From an uncultured Lachnospiraceae bacterium (GTDB lineage Bacteria; Bacillota; Clostridia; Lachnospirales; Lachnospiraceae), in contig CAJTWM010000027.1 in assembly GCA_910579805.1 (NCBI GenBank), positions 1 to 48,359 on the forward strand: a DNA stretch of 48,359 bases. Reading direction: 5' to 3'. The position numbers and the translations under genes were made by a program. The notes beneath the pieces were generated by a model. That model saw only the letters and a program-made list of their open reading frames with translations, was not told the DNA's origin and ran no database searches. Of this stretch, positions 35,572 to 44,073 are shown piece by piece. Every line of letters begins with the position of its first letter. The stretch's first letter is position 1.

Positions 35572-35694
35572 GGAGTAAACTACATTATCCATGTTATCAC
35601 ACTGTAAAAGAAAAGTCTAGTATCTATATTAATATTTTGCTATTATCTGTATAGATTACAGTGCGTAAAAATCAGCGCGGAAATGAGGGCATTT

Positions 35695-37731
35695 ATGAAA
35701 GACAAGGAATGGAACACGGAGCAGGAACATTTTGACAGATGCAGAGCTTTGATCGCTCAAAATATTGCAGTTTATGAAACGGAAGCGGAGGGCAGGCACA
35801 AGGAGACGCAGGAATTATTTAAAGCAGTACAGGCGGGGGACGCGGAGCTTTATGATCAATTGATGACGAGCGCCAGTTTGGAAGAACATGCTTATAATCA
35901 GCTCAGAAAAAACAGAGCGGCGTATGAGAAACCTTATTTCGGAAGGATCGATTATAAAGATATAGGGCTTGAAAAAGAAGAAAAAGTATACATTGGGAAA
36001 AACGGAGTTTTTAGAAATAGGACGGAAGTAGTGGTCGCGGACTGGAGGGCGCCTATATCTACCGTTTATTATGAAAATGAATTGGGGAAGGGCAGTTATG
36101 CGGCTCCGGACGGGAAAAATTATGAGATCGATCTGTCTCTGAAGCGGACTTACGATGCGGACGGAGGGATACTGAAGGGATATTATGACAGTGACGTGGC
36201 TTCTAACGACGAACTTTTGGTGCAGTATCTGTCAAAAAATAAAGATGCGGTTCTGGGGGACATTATCGCTACGATTCAAAAGGAACAGAACGAGATCATC
36301 AGAGCCAATCCGTTTACGAATATCATCGTGCAGGGAGTGGCGGGGAGTGGAAAGACTACCGTAGCCATGCACCGGATCTCCTATATTCTGTATAATTATA
36401 AAGAACGCTTTGAAGCAAATGAATTTTGCATCATTGGCAGTAACGATATGCTGCTAAACTATATTACAAGCGGTCTGCCTGAACTGGATGTATTCCATAT
36501 GAAACAAAAGAGGATGGACGAGATGTTTGTCCATTTGCTGGGACGGGACCTGAAAGCAAAGAGTAAGTGCGTGGCGGCGGAGGAAACGGACGGATGGAAG
36601 AGTAAATATTCTTTTATGAAGGGGCTGGAGCGTTTCTGTCAGAGAATACGGGAAGAGAGAATTCCTTTTCGTAACCTGATGGATGAAGAACTCGGCAGGA
36701 TCATGTCCGCAACCGGTATCCGTGAAATGGCGGAGTCCTTTCCCGATTATTCGGTAAATAGGCTGCTGGCGCTTTTGGACGAAAGATTAAAGAACAGACT
36801 GAAGTTTTTGGTGGACGATCTGGACAAGGATGAGTATAGAAAGAAATTGAAAGAGAAATCCCTTCAATATAAGAGATATTATCAGGAACGGAAGATCACG
36901 AAAAGCGTTTTGAGCGTCTATCAGGAATTTCTTGCGGATTATGAGAGGCGGACGAAAACCGATGTTAAAAGAACGGAGGAAAGGCTGGCAAAGGGCGAGT
37001 TTGACGTATACGATCTGGCGGCGATGGTACTGATCAAATACCGGCTGTTTCAGAAAAAAGAGGACGAGGAATTTGGACAGATTTTTATGGACGAAGCGCA
37101 GGACTTTGGGGCGGCTCCTTATTATGTTTTAAGGACGGTACTGCCGAAGTGTTATTTTACGATCATGGGAGACGTTTCCCAAAATATCAATTACGAAAGC
37201 GGCATGAATGACTGGGAAGATCTAAAAAAGTGTATGCTTACGGGAAAAAATGACAGTTTCCGGCTTTTGAGTAAGAGTTACAGAAATACTATCGAAATTT
37301 CGGAATATGCAGGAGGGATTTTGGAGCTTGCTTCAGCCGGAGCTTACAAGATAGAGCCGGTCATCCGCCACGGAGCCCGGGTCGGGACGGTAGAAACCGA
37401 AACGGAGGAGGAATGTGCAAAGAAGGCGGCGGAACTGATTGGAGAGATGAAACAAAGAGGTTTTGCTTCAATTGCCGTCATCGTCTTTGCGGACGACGCG
37501 GGGGCAGTAGCAGATCTTCTGGGGAAATATACGGAAGTTACGGATGGGGGTAAAACGGGCTTTCAAACGGGAGTGATGGCACTGCCTGTAAAACTGACAA
37601 AGGGGTTGGAATTTGACGCGGTGCTTTTGTGGAAACCCGGGATGGAAAAAGCGCAGAAAAGTGAAAAAGAGGCGAAACTGAGATATGTGGCGGTGACCAG
37701 AGCTTTACATGAACTGTATATTTTGAATTGA
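35695..37731 (+). CDS. helD: HelD-like UvrD-family helicase
   Basis: A 678-residue superfamily 1 ATPase. The first 200 residues form the N-terminal coiled-coil region typical of HelD, with EEHAYNQLRKNRAAYEKPYFGRIDY. Walker A is GVAGSGKTTVAMHR (about 217-230), the DEAQD box is in QIFMDEAQDFGAAPY, and motif VI is RYVAVTRALHELYIL. HelD frees stalled RNA polymerase from DNA in Firmicutes; a role as helicase IV in repair is the older annotation. ATG 35695 has GAGGG 5 nt upstream; ATG 35683, four codons earlier, is also possible. Confidence 0.85.
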   Translation: MKDKEWNTEQEHFDRCRALIAQNIAVYETEAEGRHKETQELFKAVQAGDAELYDQLMTSASLEEHAYNQLRKNRAAYEKPYFGRIDYKDIGLEKEEKVYIGKNGVFRNRTEVVVADWRAPISTVYYENELGKGSYAAPDGKNYEIDLSLKRTYDADGGILKGYYDSDVASNDELLVQYLSKNKDAVLGDIIATIQKEQNEIIRANPFTNIIVQGVAGSGKTTVAMHRISYILYNYKERFEANEFCIIGSNDMLLNYITSGLPELDVFHMKQKRMDEMFVHLLGRDLKAKSKCVAAEETDGWKSKYSFMKGLERFCQRIREERIPFRNLMDEELGRIMSATGIREMAESFPDYSVNRLLALLDERLKNRLKFLVDDLDKDEYRKKLKEKSLQYKRYYQERKITKSVLSVYQEFLADYERRTKTDVKRTEERLAKGEFDVYDLAAMVLIKYRLFQKKEDEEFGQIFMDEAQDFGAAPYYVLRTVLPKCYFTIMGDVSQNINYESGMNDWEDLKKCMLTGKNDSFRLLSKSYRNTIEISEYAGGILELASAGAYKIEPVIRHGARVGTVETETEEECAKKAAELIGEMKQRGFASIAVIVFADDAGAVADLLGKYTEVTDGGKTGFQTGVMALPVKLTKGLEFDAVLLWKPGMEKAQKSEKEAKLRYVAVTRALHELYILN

Positions 37732-37861
37732 AAAAGGAATGCGGCTTTGATATACTGATAGTGATTATAATCTCAAAAGTTGCGTCTGCGCGCTGTTTGC
37801 CGCAAACTTGTGATCTATTTATGGATTTGTACAGAAAAGCAGCGCGGAAATGGAGTAAAGG

Positions 37862-38914
37862 ATGAAAAACAGGAAGATGAAAAAGATTTGCCGCATTATT
37901 TCCGTAGGAATGCTGCTCTTATTGACAGGATGCGGGAAAAGCAGCAGGGAAAATATAGACGCCGGCATGGAAAAAATAGCGGCGATGGAATACGGACCGG
38001 CTTTGGAATGCTTTCAGAGCGCGCAGGCAAAAGGAGAGAACGAACGTCTTGCATACAGAGGGATGGGACTGGCTTATATGGGGCTGACACAGTACGCGGA
38101 AGCGGCAGAGGCTTTTGAAAAAGCGTTGTCCGGCGGCGACATCCTGATCGATTCGATGGATTATGATATTAATTACTATCTGGCGACTGCTTATTACAAA
38201 AATAAGGAAGGGGAAAAAGCGGTCGCAGTATATGACGCTATCCTCGACCTTGATTCGGCGCAGAAGACCGCTTATTATTTAAGAGGAACCGTGAAACTGG
38301 AAATGGGAAGATATGAAGAAGCGATTGCGGATTTTGATCAGGCGGTCCGCTTGAACCCGAAAGATTACGCGCAGATCATAGATATTTATCAGGTATTGGA
38401 GCAAAACGGCTATAAGCAGGTAGGGAAGGAATACATAGAAACGGCAATGGCTGACGGAGAAAAATCTATGAGCGACTCTGAAAAAGGGCAGATGAGCTAT
38501 TATTTGGAAGATTATACGTCGGCAAGCACTTATTTGGAACGGGCCAGAGAGAACGGAAAAGAAGAGACGATCCTGTACCTTGGAAAAACATACGAAGCTC
38601 TTGGAGAGTATAATTATGCGGCTAATGTTTATTCCACTTATTTAGGGGAGCATACGGACAGCGAGCAGATGTATAACCAGCTTGGGATGTGCAGGATGCG
38701 GATGGGAAGTTATGCAGAGGCGCTTACGGCTTTTCAGGCCGGAATCAATGTGAAGGACAATACATTGATGCAGACTTTGCAGTTTAATGAGATCATAGCA
38801 TATGAATATTTAGGCGAGTATAAGAAAGCGGCGGTTCTGATGGAGAATTATTTAAAAAGTTATCCTGACGAGGAGGCGGCAAAGAGGGAAAACATTTTTT
38901 TGCAGACCAGATGA
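37862..38914 (+). CDS. TPR-repeat lipoprotein
   Basis: A 350-residue protein. A signal peptide ends in the lipobox LLTG-C at about residue 24. About seven tetratricopeptide repeats follow, for example RLAYRGMGLAYMGLTQYAEAAEAFEKAL, AYYLRGTVKLEMGRYEEAIADFDQAVRLNP and QMYNQLGMCRMRMGSYAEALTAFQ. It is a surface-anchored scaffold for protein contacts of unknown partners. GGAGTAAAGG lies directly before the ATG. The sequence CAGCGCGGAAATG before it also occurs before the helD-like gene. Confidence 0.88.
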   Translation: MKNRKMKKICRIISVGMLLLLTGCGKSSRENIDAGMEKIAAMEYGPALECFQSAQAKGENERLAYRGMGLAYMGLTQYAEAAEAFEKALSGGDILIDSMDYDINYYLATAYYKNKEGEKAVAVYDAILDLDSAQKTAYYLRGTVKLEMGRYEEAIADFDQAVRLNPKDYAQIIDIYQVLEQNGYKQVGKEYIETAMADGEKSMSDSEKGQMSYYLEDYTSASTYLERARENGKEETILYLGKTYEALGEYNYAANVYSTYLGEHTDSEQMYNQLGMCRMRMGSYAEALTAFQAGINVKDNTLMQTLQFNEIIAYEYLGEYKKAAVLMENYLKSYPDEEAAKRENIFLQTR

Positions 38915-39046
38915 GTTTAGGATGTGTTTATTTTCTTCTGAAATCCTGATATTTTCTGCTTCTTCGCATATTGCTGCTAACATATGATATTGTTTATTTA
39001 AAAACACTAAATGCTGTTGTATACTTGTTTTGCGGTTCTCTCTGTC

Positions 39047-39268
39047 CTAAAATCCCATAAAATAGATCTTTGTTAACTCCGGGATTTTAGGACTTTGCTC
39101 TTCCATGGGGGCATTTAGCCAGTCGAAAAAATGCTGTCTTCCGCTTTCGGTTATGCAATAAACTTTTTTATATTTTCCATTATCAATCATTTCCTCATAG
39201 TTGATATATTGTTCTATTGCACATACGTAAAAGTCCCGGAATAATATTGTCCATCGTTTACTTCCCAA
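39047..39268 (-). pseudogene. Remnant of a PadR-type regulator
   Basis: The C-terminal part reads KKVYCITESGRQHFFDWLNAPM, which matches the wing and following helix of PadR-family repressors (KKxYxITExGxxxLxxWL). The upstream 30 residues do not form a recognisable helix-turn-helix, there is no ATG or ribosome binding site, and only a TTG could open the frame. I read it as a decayed gene. The rest of the 575-bp stretch 38915-39489 shows nothing else I can identify. Confidence 0.5.
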
Positions 39269-39489
39269 TATTACTATTAGTAACGTTACTGCTGTACCTG
39301 TTTTGTGCTTAAAAGTCAGGCTATCGTTTGGTGATACAGGCGTATAGTAAGGTTGTTTTGATGCCTGAATGCAGGGGATGTATTTTTGTATGGGTACTTA
39401 TATATGCTGTTTGCCATAGTTTAAAAATTTTCAGAATTGGTATATTATGGTAGAATATGAGGGAAATTGGGGGAGAGGAGAACAAGAGT

Positions 39490-39816
39490 ATGAAATGTAG
39501 CAAGTGTGGTATTATACCGAAAGAGTCTGATCGATATGTATGGAGATGTAATTCCTGTAAAAAAGTATATAAGGTATCTTTAAAGAACATACAGGGATTT
39601 GCAGAAAAGAAAGGGGCCGGCAATACTGCGCCGCTTTTGAGATGTAAAGAATGTGGTGTACCGTTAGATGATGGGACTGAAACGATTGCATGGAAATGCT
39701 CTTGTGGGAACGTGCAGAAGGGAAAGTTAGGGGATTATGTTGATGTTGAGGAAGATGTATTGTTGCACTCAAATTGTGGATCTCCTATTAAAAAGCAGGA
39801 AAAAATGTTTGTGTAG
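39490..39816 (+). CDS. Small protein with repeated zinc-ribbon motifs
   Basis: A 108-residue protein with pairs of cysteines at CSKC, CNSC, CKEC and CSC, plus a final NCGSP. They could make two zinc ribbons, each about 30 residues long (KCSKCGIIPKESDRYVWRC; RCKECGVPLDDGTETIAWKC). The two halves look like a duplication. Function unknown. GAGGAG lies 9 nt before the ATG at 39490; the frame is open 11 codons further up. A bidirectional terminator separates it from the tRNA gene. Confidence 0.72.
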   Translation: MKCSKCGIIPKESDRYVWRCNSCKKVYKVSLKNIQGFAEKKGAGNTAPLLRCKECGVPLDDGTETIAWKCSCGNVQKGKLGDYVDVEEDVLLHSNCGSPIKKQEKMFV

Positions 39817-39854
39817 CAGGATATGTTGATATGAAGACGACTTTTGTGAAAAAT

Positions 39855-39897
39855 AAAAACCTTAAAACACTGAATTTATCAGCATTTTAAGGTTTTT
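39855..39897. terminator. Bidirectional terminator between the zinc-ribbon gene and tRNA-Leu
   Basis: Stem AAAACCTTAAAA / TTTTAAGGTTTT with A-rich and T-rich flanks, placed between convergent transcripts. Confidence 0.85.
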
Positions 39898-39914
39898 GCT
39901 TCAATGCACAAAAC

Positions 39915-39952
39915 GGCGCGAAATCTGAACCTACGGGGTTCGAATTCGCGCC
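39915..39952 (-). terminator. GC-rich nested hairpin 6 nt after tRNA-Leu
   Basis: Outer stem GGCGCGAA / TTCGCGCC and inner stem GAACC / GGTTC. On the minus strand it follows the tRNA and is followed by GTTTTG, so it can serve as its terminator or processing signal. The inner part reads like a tRNA T-arm. Confidence 0.6.
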
Positions 39953-39958
39953 ATAAAA

Positions 39959-40042
39959 TGCAGGAAAAGGGACTTGAACCCTCATGATATTGCTATCACA
40001 CGGACCTGAACCGTGCGCGTCTGCCAATTCCGCCATTCCTGC
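39959..40042 (-). tRNA. tRNA-Leu, anticodon CAG
   Basis: A full cloverleaf on the minus strand, 84 nt including the discriminator A. The acceptor stem is GCAGGAA / TTCCTGC, the anticodon stem-loop is CACGGTTCAGGTCCGTG with CAG, and the long variable arm (GATAGCAATATC) marks a class II tRNA. The T-loop is GGTTCAAGTCC. The CCA end is not encoded. A minus-strand promoter lies about 15 bp upstream. Confidence 0.95.
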
Positions 40043-40053
40043 ACACAAGTAAT

Positions 40054-40083
40054 ATAATATATAGTTTTATAGTATTTGTCAAT
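40054..40083 (-). promoter_or_regulatory. Promoter of tRNA-Leu
   Basis: On the minus strand, consensus TTGACA (40083-40078), an 18-bp spacer and TATTAT (40059-40054). The adjoining 40088-40130 is nearly all A and T, which may act as an UP element. Confidence 0.7.
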
Positions 40084-40275
40084 TGAAAATTGAAAAAAAA
40101 TTAAAAAAATTTAAAAAAATTACAAAATTTGCAAAAGCTGTAAATGAGTATAGAGATCATATGCAATTTTTTATCTATGCCGGAGTAATATTTTGCGATA
40201 TAATAAACACACTCCAAAGTGAAGAGTCCGCTAAAGCAGGAGCAAAATAAAATTTTGAAGGAATAGGGAGGTTTT

Positions 40276-41580
40276 ATGAACAAAAATGAATTTGCAGTAA
40301 CGCCGCCAATGGGATGGAACAGTTATGATTATTATGATACGACGGTTACGGAACAGGATGTGAAGGCCAATGCGGATCATATGGCGGCACATTTAAAAGG
40401 ACATGGCTGGGAATACATTGTAGTGGATATTGAATGGTATGCGCATAAGGCGGGAAGCAAAAGGGAGGTTTATCAGTACATTCCTTTTGAAGAAGTGGAA
40501 ATGGATGAATATTCGAGACTTTTACCGGATCCGGCCCGGTTTCCGTCTTCTGCCGGCGGGAAAGGATTTAAACCGTTGGCAGATTATATACATAATCTGG
40601 GTTTAAAGTTTGGCATTCACATTATGAGAGGGATTCCAAGAAATGCTGCCCATAGGCATACCGGAATCTTGGGAACGAACGTGACAGCGAACGAAATTGC
40701 CAATCCTTATTCGATCAGCCGGTGGAATCCCGATATGTACGGCGTTGATCCGTCCAAAGCGGGGGCGCAGGAGTATTATGACTCTATTTTTGCTTTGTAC
40801 GCCGAATGGGGGGTAGATTATGTAAAATGCGATGATATCTGCAATACGAATATGTATCCCCATGATCCGTATTCCGCAAGGGAAGAGATTGAAATGCTGC
40901 ATAAAGCAATCATGAAAACAGGACGGCCTATCGTACTGAGCTTGTCTCCGGGACCGGCGTTGATCGAGCAGGCATGGCATTATGAGACTTATGCAAATAT
41001 GTGGCGTATTACGGACGATTTTTGGGATAAGTGGGAGCTTTTGCTCAATATGTTCGAGCGTTGTGAACTTTGGCAGAAGCATGTGTCTGAAGGCTGTTTT
41101 CCGGACTGTGATATGCTGCCGCTGGGATGGCTTGGAAAAGGATTCGGCCATGAATGGTATACGAATTTTACGGAAGACGAACAGAAGACTATGATGACGC
41201 TTTGGTGCATTTTCCGTTCCCCGCTTATGTTGGGATGTGAGCTTACGAAGTTGGATGAGAAGACCGCAAAGCTGATCACCAACGACAGGGTCCTGAAGCT
41301 TTTGAAAGACAGCGAAGGCGCAAGGCAGATCGAAAGAGACGCTTGCCATGCGGTATGGTTCAGTAAGGATATAAGAGAAAACGCCTGCTATCTGGCTATG
41401 TTCAATTTTACGGAGGAAAAGAAGGAACTGGCGATAACGGCAGAAAAATTGGGAATTGGCGGGATCCGCACGATAGAGGAATTATGGAGTGACGAGACGA
41501 TTCCGGCTGCAGACAAGGAGATCCGGGCAGAAATAGCGTCCCATGGCGCAGTATTATTAAAAATAGGACTTGGCGTATAA
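40276..41580 (+). CDS. GH27 glycosidase, predicted beta-L-arabinopyranosidase or alpha-galactosidase
   Basis: A 434-residue cytoplasmic GH27 enzyme with no signal peptide. It has TPPMGWNSYDYYD at the N-terminus, the nucleophile Asp in DYVKCDDI (D186), the acid/base region in MWRITDDFWDKW, and a small C-terminal beta domain from about 345. Where alpha-galactosidases have a DDCW-type motif, this protein has D51-I52-E53-W54. As I recall, the corresponding Asp is Ile in the Geobacillus beta-L-arabinopyranosidase Abp, so that activity is at least as likely as alpha-galactosidase. This would suit arabinogalactan side chains. GGGAGG lies 6 nt before the ATG. A TATAAT at 40199-40204 is a possible -10 box. 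Confidence 0.88.
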   Translation: MNKNEFAVTPPMGWNSYDYYDTTVTEQDVKANADHMAAHLKGHGWEYIVVDIEWYAHKAGSKREVYQYIPFEEVEMDEYSRLLPDPARFPSSAGGKGFKPLADYIHNLGLKFGIHIMRGIPRNAAHRHTGILGTNVTANEIANPYSISRWNPDMYGVDPSKAGAQEYYDSIFALYAEWGVDYVKCDDICNTNMYPHDPYSAREEIEMLHKAIMKTGRPIVLSLSPGPALIEQAWHYETYANMWRITDDFWDKWELLLNMFERCELWQKHVSEGCFPDCDMLPLGWLGKGFGHEWYTNFTEDEQKTMMTLWCIFRSPLMLGCELTKLDEKTAKLITNDRVLKLLKDSEGARQIERDACHAVWFSKDIRENACYLAMFNFTEEKKELAITAEKLGIGGIRTIEELWSDETIPAADKEIRAEIASHGAVLLKIGLGV

Positions 41581-41753
41581 ACGACCATGGTGTGGGAGTT
41601 GACGAATCATGAAAGACAAGTTTCTGTGTTTAGGGATCTCATAAGAAAAAGCATGATATGTCATAAGGCGAAATATAATGAATAGAAAGGAACAGATGCA
41701 TTAGAAAATGTGTATGGTATTTGGCGGGCCATATACATGAGAGAAAGGAATCT

Positions 41754-42380
41754 ATGCAGGAAATTATTGTAGCCTTAGTGGATAAGTTCGGTTATTTCGG
41801 CATTCTTTTACTGATCGCGGTGGAAAATATTTTTCCGCCGATTCCGTCGGAGGTGATACTGACTTTCGGCGGATTTCTGACTACCTATACGTCGCTCAGC
41901 GTCGGGGGCGTTATCCTGTTTTCCACATTGGGATCTTTGGCAGGCGCGCTCGTTCTATACGGGGTGGGAAGAATCTTTCATAAGGAACGTCTTATGAAGC
42001 TTGTATCGGGAAAGACGGGAAGGATGCTGCGGCTGAAAGCGGAAGATATTGAAAGCGCGGAAAGCTGGTTTGAAAAGAGGGGAAGTACGACGGTATTTTT
42101 CTGCCGGTTCATCCCAATCGTCAGAAGCCTGATCTCTATTCCGGCTGGGATGAGCAGAATGCCGATGTCTCCGTTTTTGCTCTATACGACGGCAGGATCG
42201 GTTATTTGGAATACCGTGCTGGTAGTGATCGGAAACGTTGTAGGGGAAAATTGGGAAAGGGTAGTGGAAACGGTCGGCATGTATTCGGACTTGACGCTCA
42301 TTGTTCTGGTCATTGTTTTTATAAGCGCCTTATGGGGATTTTATCATAAGAAAAAGTTGAAAACAAAAAGAGCGGTATAA
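41754..42380 (+). CDS. DedA-family membrane protein
   Basis: A 208-residue protein with about five hydrophobic segments. It has the DedA signatures ENIFPPIPSEVIL near the N-terminus, FCRFIPIVRSLISIPAGMSRM in the middle, and the glycine-rich GSLAGALVLYGVGR. Family members flip polyprenyl-phosphate or phospholipid carriers in the membrane; which one is handled here is not clear. AAAGGA lies 5 nt before the ATG at 41754. A strong terminator follows. The gap 41581-41753 contains no identifiable site apart from an isolated TATAAT at 41674. Confidence 0.88.
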   Translation: MQEIIVALVDKFGYFGILLLIAVENIFPPIPSEVILTFGGFLTTYTSLSVGGVILFSTLGSLAGALVLYGVGRIFHKERLMKLVSGKTGRMLRLKAEDIESAESWFEKRGSTTVFFCRFIPIVRSLISIPAGMSRMPMSPFLLYTTAGSVIWNTVLVVIGNVVGENWERVVETVGMYSDLTLIVLVIVFISALWGFYHKKKLKTKRAV

Positions 42381-42381
42381 G

Positions 42382-42422
42382 AAAAGTACGCTGGATTCCG
42401 GAGAATCCCAGCGTACTTTTTT
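42382..42422. terminator. Bidirectional terminator between convergent genes
   Basis: Stem AAAAGTACGCTGG / CCAGCGTACTTTT, extended inside by GATTC pairing, with a following T run. Serves the DedA gene and the FliD-like gene. Confidence 0.88.
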
Positions 42423-42461
42423 ATGTTTTTTTAATAAATGAACGAAGAATTGTGCATCCGT

Positions 42462-43673
42462 TTAGAAATAATCATTATAAATAGAACCGGAGTTGTAATT
42501 ATTCGTATAACTTCCTTTTGCGGAATAAGTATTTGCTTTTGCCGCTTCGGAGGTTGCTTTCTCATTCATATAAGAAGCATATGAAGATACCCGGTCGCCG
42601 TAGGAATAATTCTCATTGAACAGTGATTTTACGCTGTCTTTGCCGGCCGACTGGAAAACTGTTTTATCAATGGAAAGTTTGTTGTCGCTGCCAGCGGTGA
42701 TACCGATTCTTTCAAGCATATTTTTATATGACTGCGTTAAGTTAGTCATCATGTTAAGTCTTTGCGTAATAGTGGAAACGTTTGATTTACCGGCCGCATC
42801 CACCACTGAATTATAGTTATTTACAAAAGAGGAAACCGCATTGAAAAGAGCGTCTTCTTCTTCGCTTTCAAATACGGAGCCGGAACCCGTTTTAAGTAAA
42901 GCGTCTGCCGCGTTCTCTAATTTGCTGGTACTGTCTTTGATGTTGGTAAGGGAATCGGCGTTATCTTTGCTGGTACTGGTGCTTCCGGTTGTGCTTGTAT
43001 TGGTATTAGTCTTATTTGTCGTAGCAGAAGCGCCCTCCGCCGTTGCTTTGTTACTTATGTAAGAAGCATAAGAGGATATTCTGTTACCGTAAGAATAATT
43101 GTCGTTGAATAAGGACTTCACCGTATTTACATTTGCAGAGCGGAAAGTTTCTTCATCTATGGAAAGTCTGTTACCGTCTATTGTAATGCCGACTTTTTCG
43201 AGAAGGTTCTTATTTGCCTGCGTAGCGTTTACCATCATGGAAGCTCTGTGCTGAATGGTAGGAGTATCCGACATACCGGCAGAATCCAGTGTAGCGTTGT
43301 AATCTTTTACAAAGGAAGAAACTGCGTTGAAAAGGGCGTCTTTGTCGCCGCTTTCAAAAACAGAATCGGAGCCGGTCTTTTGCAATGTATCAGCAGACTT
43401 CTTTAAATCTTCGGCATTTTGTTTGATCTTTGTAAGCGTCTCCACAGAGTCTTTTGACTTTTTAGCGGGATCGGGTTTATAATTTGCCGTTTTTCTTGCA
43501 GAAGTTGCAGTAGAGGTACTGTTCTTTGCGTAATAAGCTTTCATCAGTTTGCCGTAGCTGCCGTTTTTAATAGAAGCGTAGTCGGCAAGGAAATTGTTCA
43601 TCCCGCCGCCGGAAGAACTTGAAAAAATGCTTGAAAATAAGTTTGAATAGTTGTTTCTTGAATTAATGTTCAT
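42462..43673 (-). CDS. Protein with two FliD-C-like repeat domains
   Basis: A 403-residue protein with no signal peptide and no membrane segment. After a Ser/Asn-rich start (NLFSSIFSSSSGGGMNNFLADYASIKNGSYGKLMKAYY) come two related domains of about 140 residues joined by a Thr/Ser-rich linker of about 35 residues. Shared landmarks in each are KTGSxSVFES, DALFNAVSSFVxxYN, the GIT-x-L-S-I-D segment and VKSLFNxNYSYGxRxSSYASY. The order VSSFVxxYN ... IGIT..DxxLSID ... VKSLF resembles the C-terminal domain of the flagellar cap protein FliD. It could be an exported filament-associated or surface protein. AGGAGTGATTAC lies directly before the ATG. A longer open frame to 43931 has no support. Confidence 0.82.
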   Translation of the reverse strand: MNINSRNNYSNLFSSIFSSSSGGGMNNFLADYASIKNGSYGKLMKAYYAKNSTSTATSARKTANYKPDPAKKSKDSVETLTKIKQNAEDLKKSADTLQKTGSDSVFESGDKDALFNAVSSFVKDYNATLDSAGMSDTPTIQHRASMMVNATQANKNLLEKVGITIDGNRLSIDEETFRSANVNTVKSLFNDNYSYGNRISSYASYISNKATAEGASATTNKTNTNTSTTGSTSTSKDNADSLTNIKDSTSKLENAADALLKTGSGSVFESEEEDALFNAVSSFVNNYNSVVDAAGKSNVSTITQRLNMMTNLTQSYKNMLERIGITAGSDNKLSIDKTVFQSAGKDSVKSLFNENYSYGDRVSSYASYMNEKATSEAAKANTYSAKGSYTNNYNSGSIYNDYF

Positions 43674-43847
43674 GTAATCACTCCTTTGAATTTGATTATT
43701 GGGCATCCGTGCCGCATGTTGCCGATTCCTTTTACACCTGCGAGTATACATCAAGTTGGTATGCAACGATTGATGTTTGCCATATATGGCTACCGCCGTA
43801 TATGAGGCTGTCATAGAAACGATGCCATATAGACATATTCTAGTTTT

Positions 43848-43885
43848 ATTATAATTACTATCGGCATATTTTACAAGAAAATTTA
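43848..43885 (-). promoter_or_regulatory. Overlapping SigA-like and SigD-like promoters of the FliD-like gene
   Basis: On the minus strand TTGTAA (43876-43871), 17 bp, TATAAT (43853-43848) fits SigA. Overlapping it, TAAA (43885-43882), 16 bp, GCCGATAG (43865-43858) is close to the flagellar SigD pattern TAAA-15-GCCGATAA. The predicted leader is about 170 nt. The gap 43674-44073 also holds the XRE operon promoter and repeats. Confidence 0.5.
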
Positions 43886-43944
43886 GGAAAATATGCCTAA
43901 AAGTTAAAAAATTACGAGGTAAGCAGGGCATACCCTGCAGTGTG

Positions 43945-43984
43945 TTCGAAAAGTTTCCTGACAGTTGATTTTATTTCGAAAAGT
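43945..43984 (+). repeat. Two TTCGAAAAGT direct repeats, candidate operator
   Basis: TTCGAAAAGTTTCCTG (43945) and TTCGAAAAGTATCGTG (43975) agree in 14 of 16 bases and start exactly 30 bp apart, about three turns of DNA. They lie 50-90 bp upstream of the predicted start of the XRE operon. Confidence 0.55.
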
Positions 43985-43998
43985 ATCGTGCGAATCCA

Positions 43999-44027
43999 TT
44001 GTATTCAAAGAAAGGCCGGAATATAGT
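43999..44027 (+). promoter_or_regulatory. SigA promoter of the XRE-ABC operon
   Basis: TTGTAT (43999-44004), 17 bp, TATAGT (44022-44027). The leader is about 40 nt. Confidence 0.65.
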
Positions 44028-44073
44028 ATTGATAGGGGACAAACAATGGAGAGACCCGGAAAGGAAGGTTTTT

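Noticed and set aside
37780..38118. Open frame of 112 codons overlapping the TPR lipoprotein gene
   Set aside because: Its protein is a low-complexity shadow; the overlapping frame has a signal peptide, lipobox and TPR repeats.
40088..40130. A/T-rich stretch as a replication origin or integration site
   Set aside because: No DnaA boxes or direct repeats of the tRNA end are seen; it is better read as the upstream region of the tRNA promoter.
43674..43931. N-terminal extension of the FliD-like protein
   Set aside because: The added residues look random, contain the promoter region, and a strong ribosome binding site marks the ATG at 43673.
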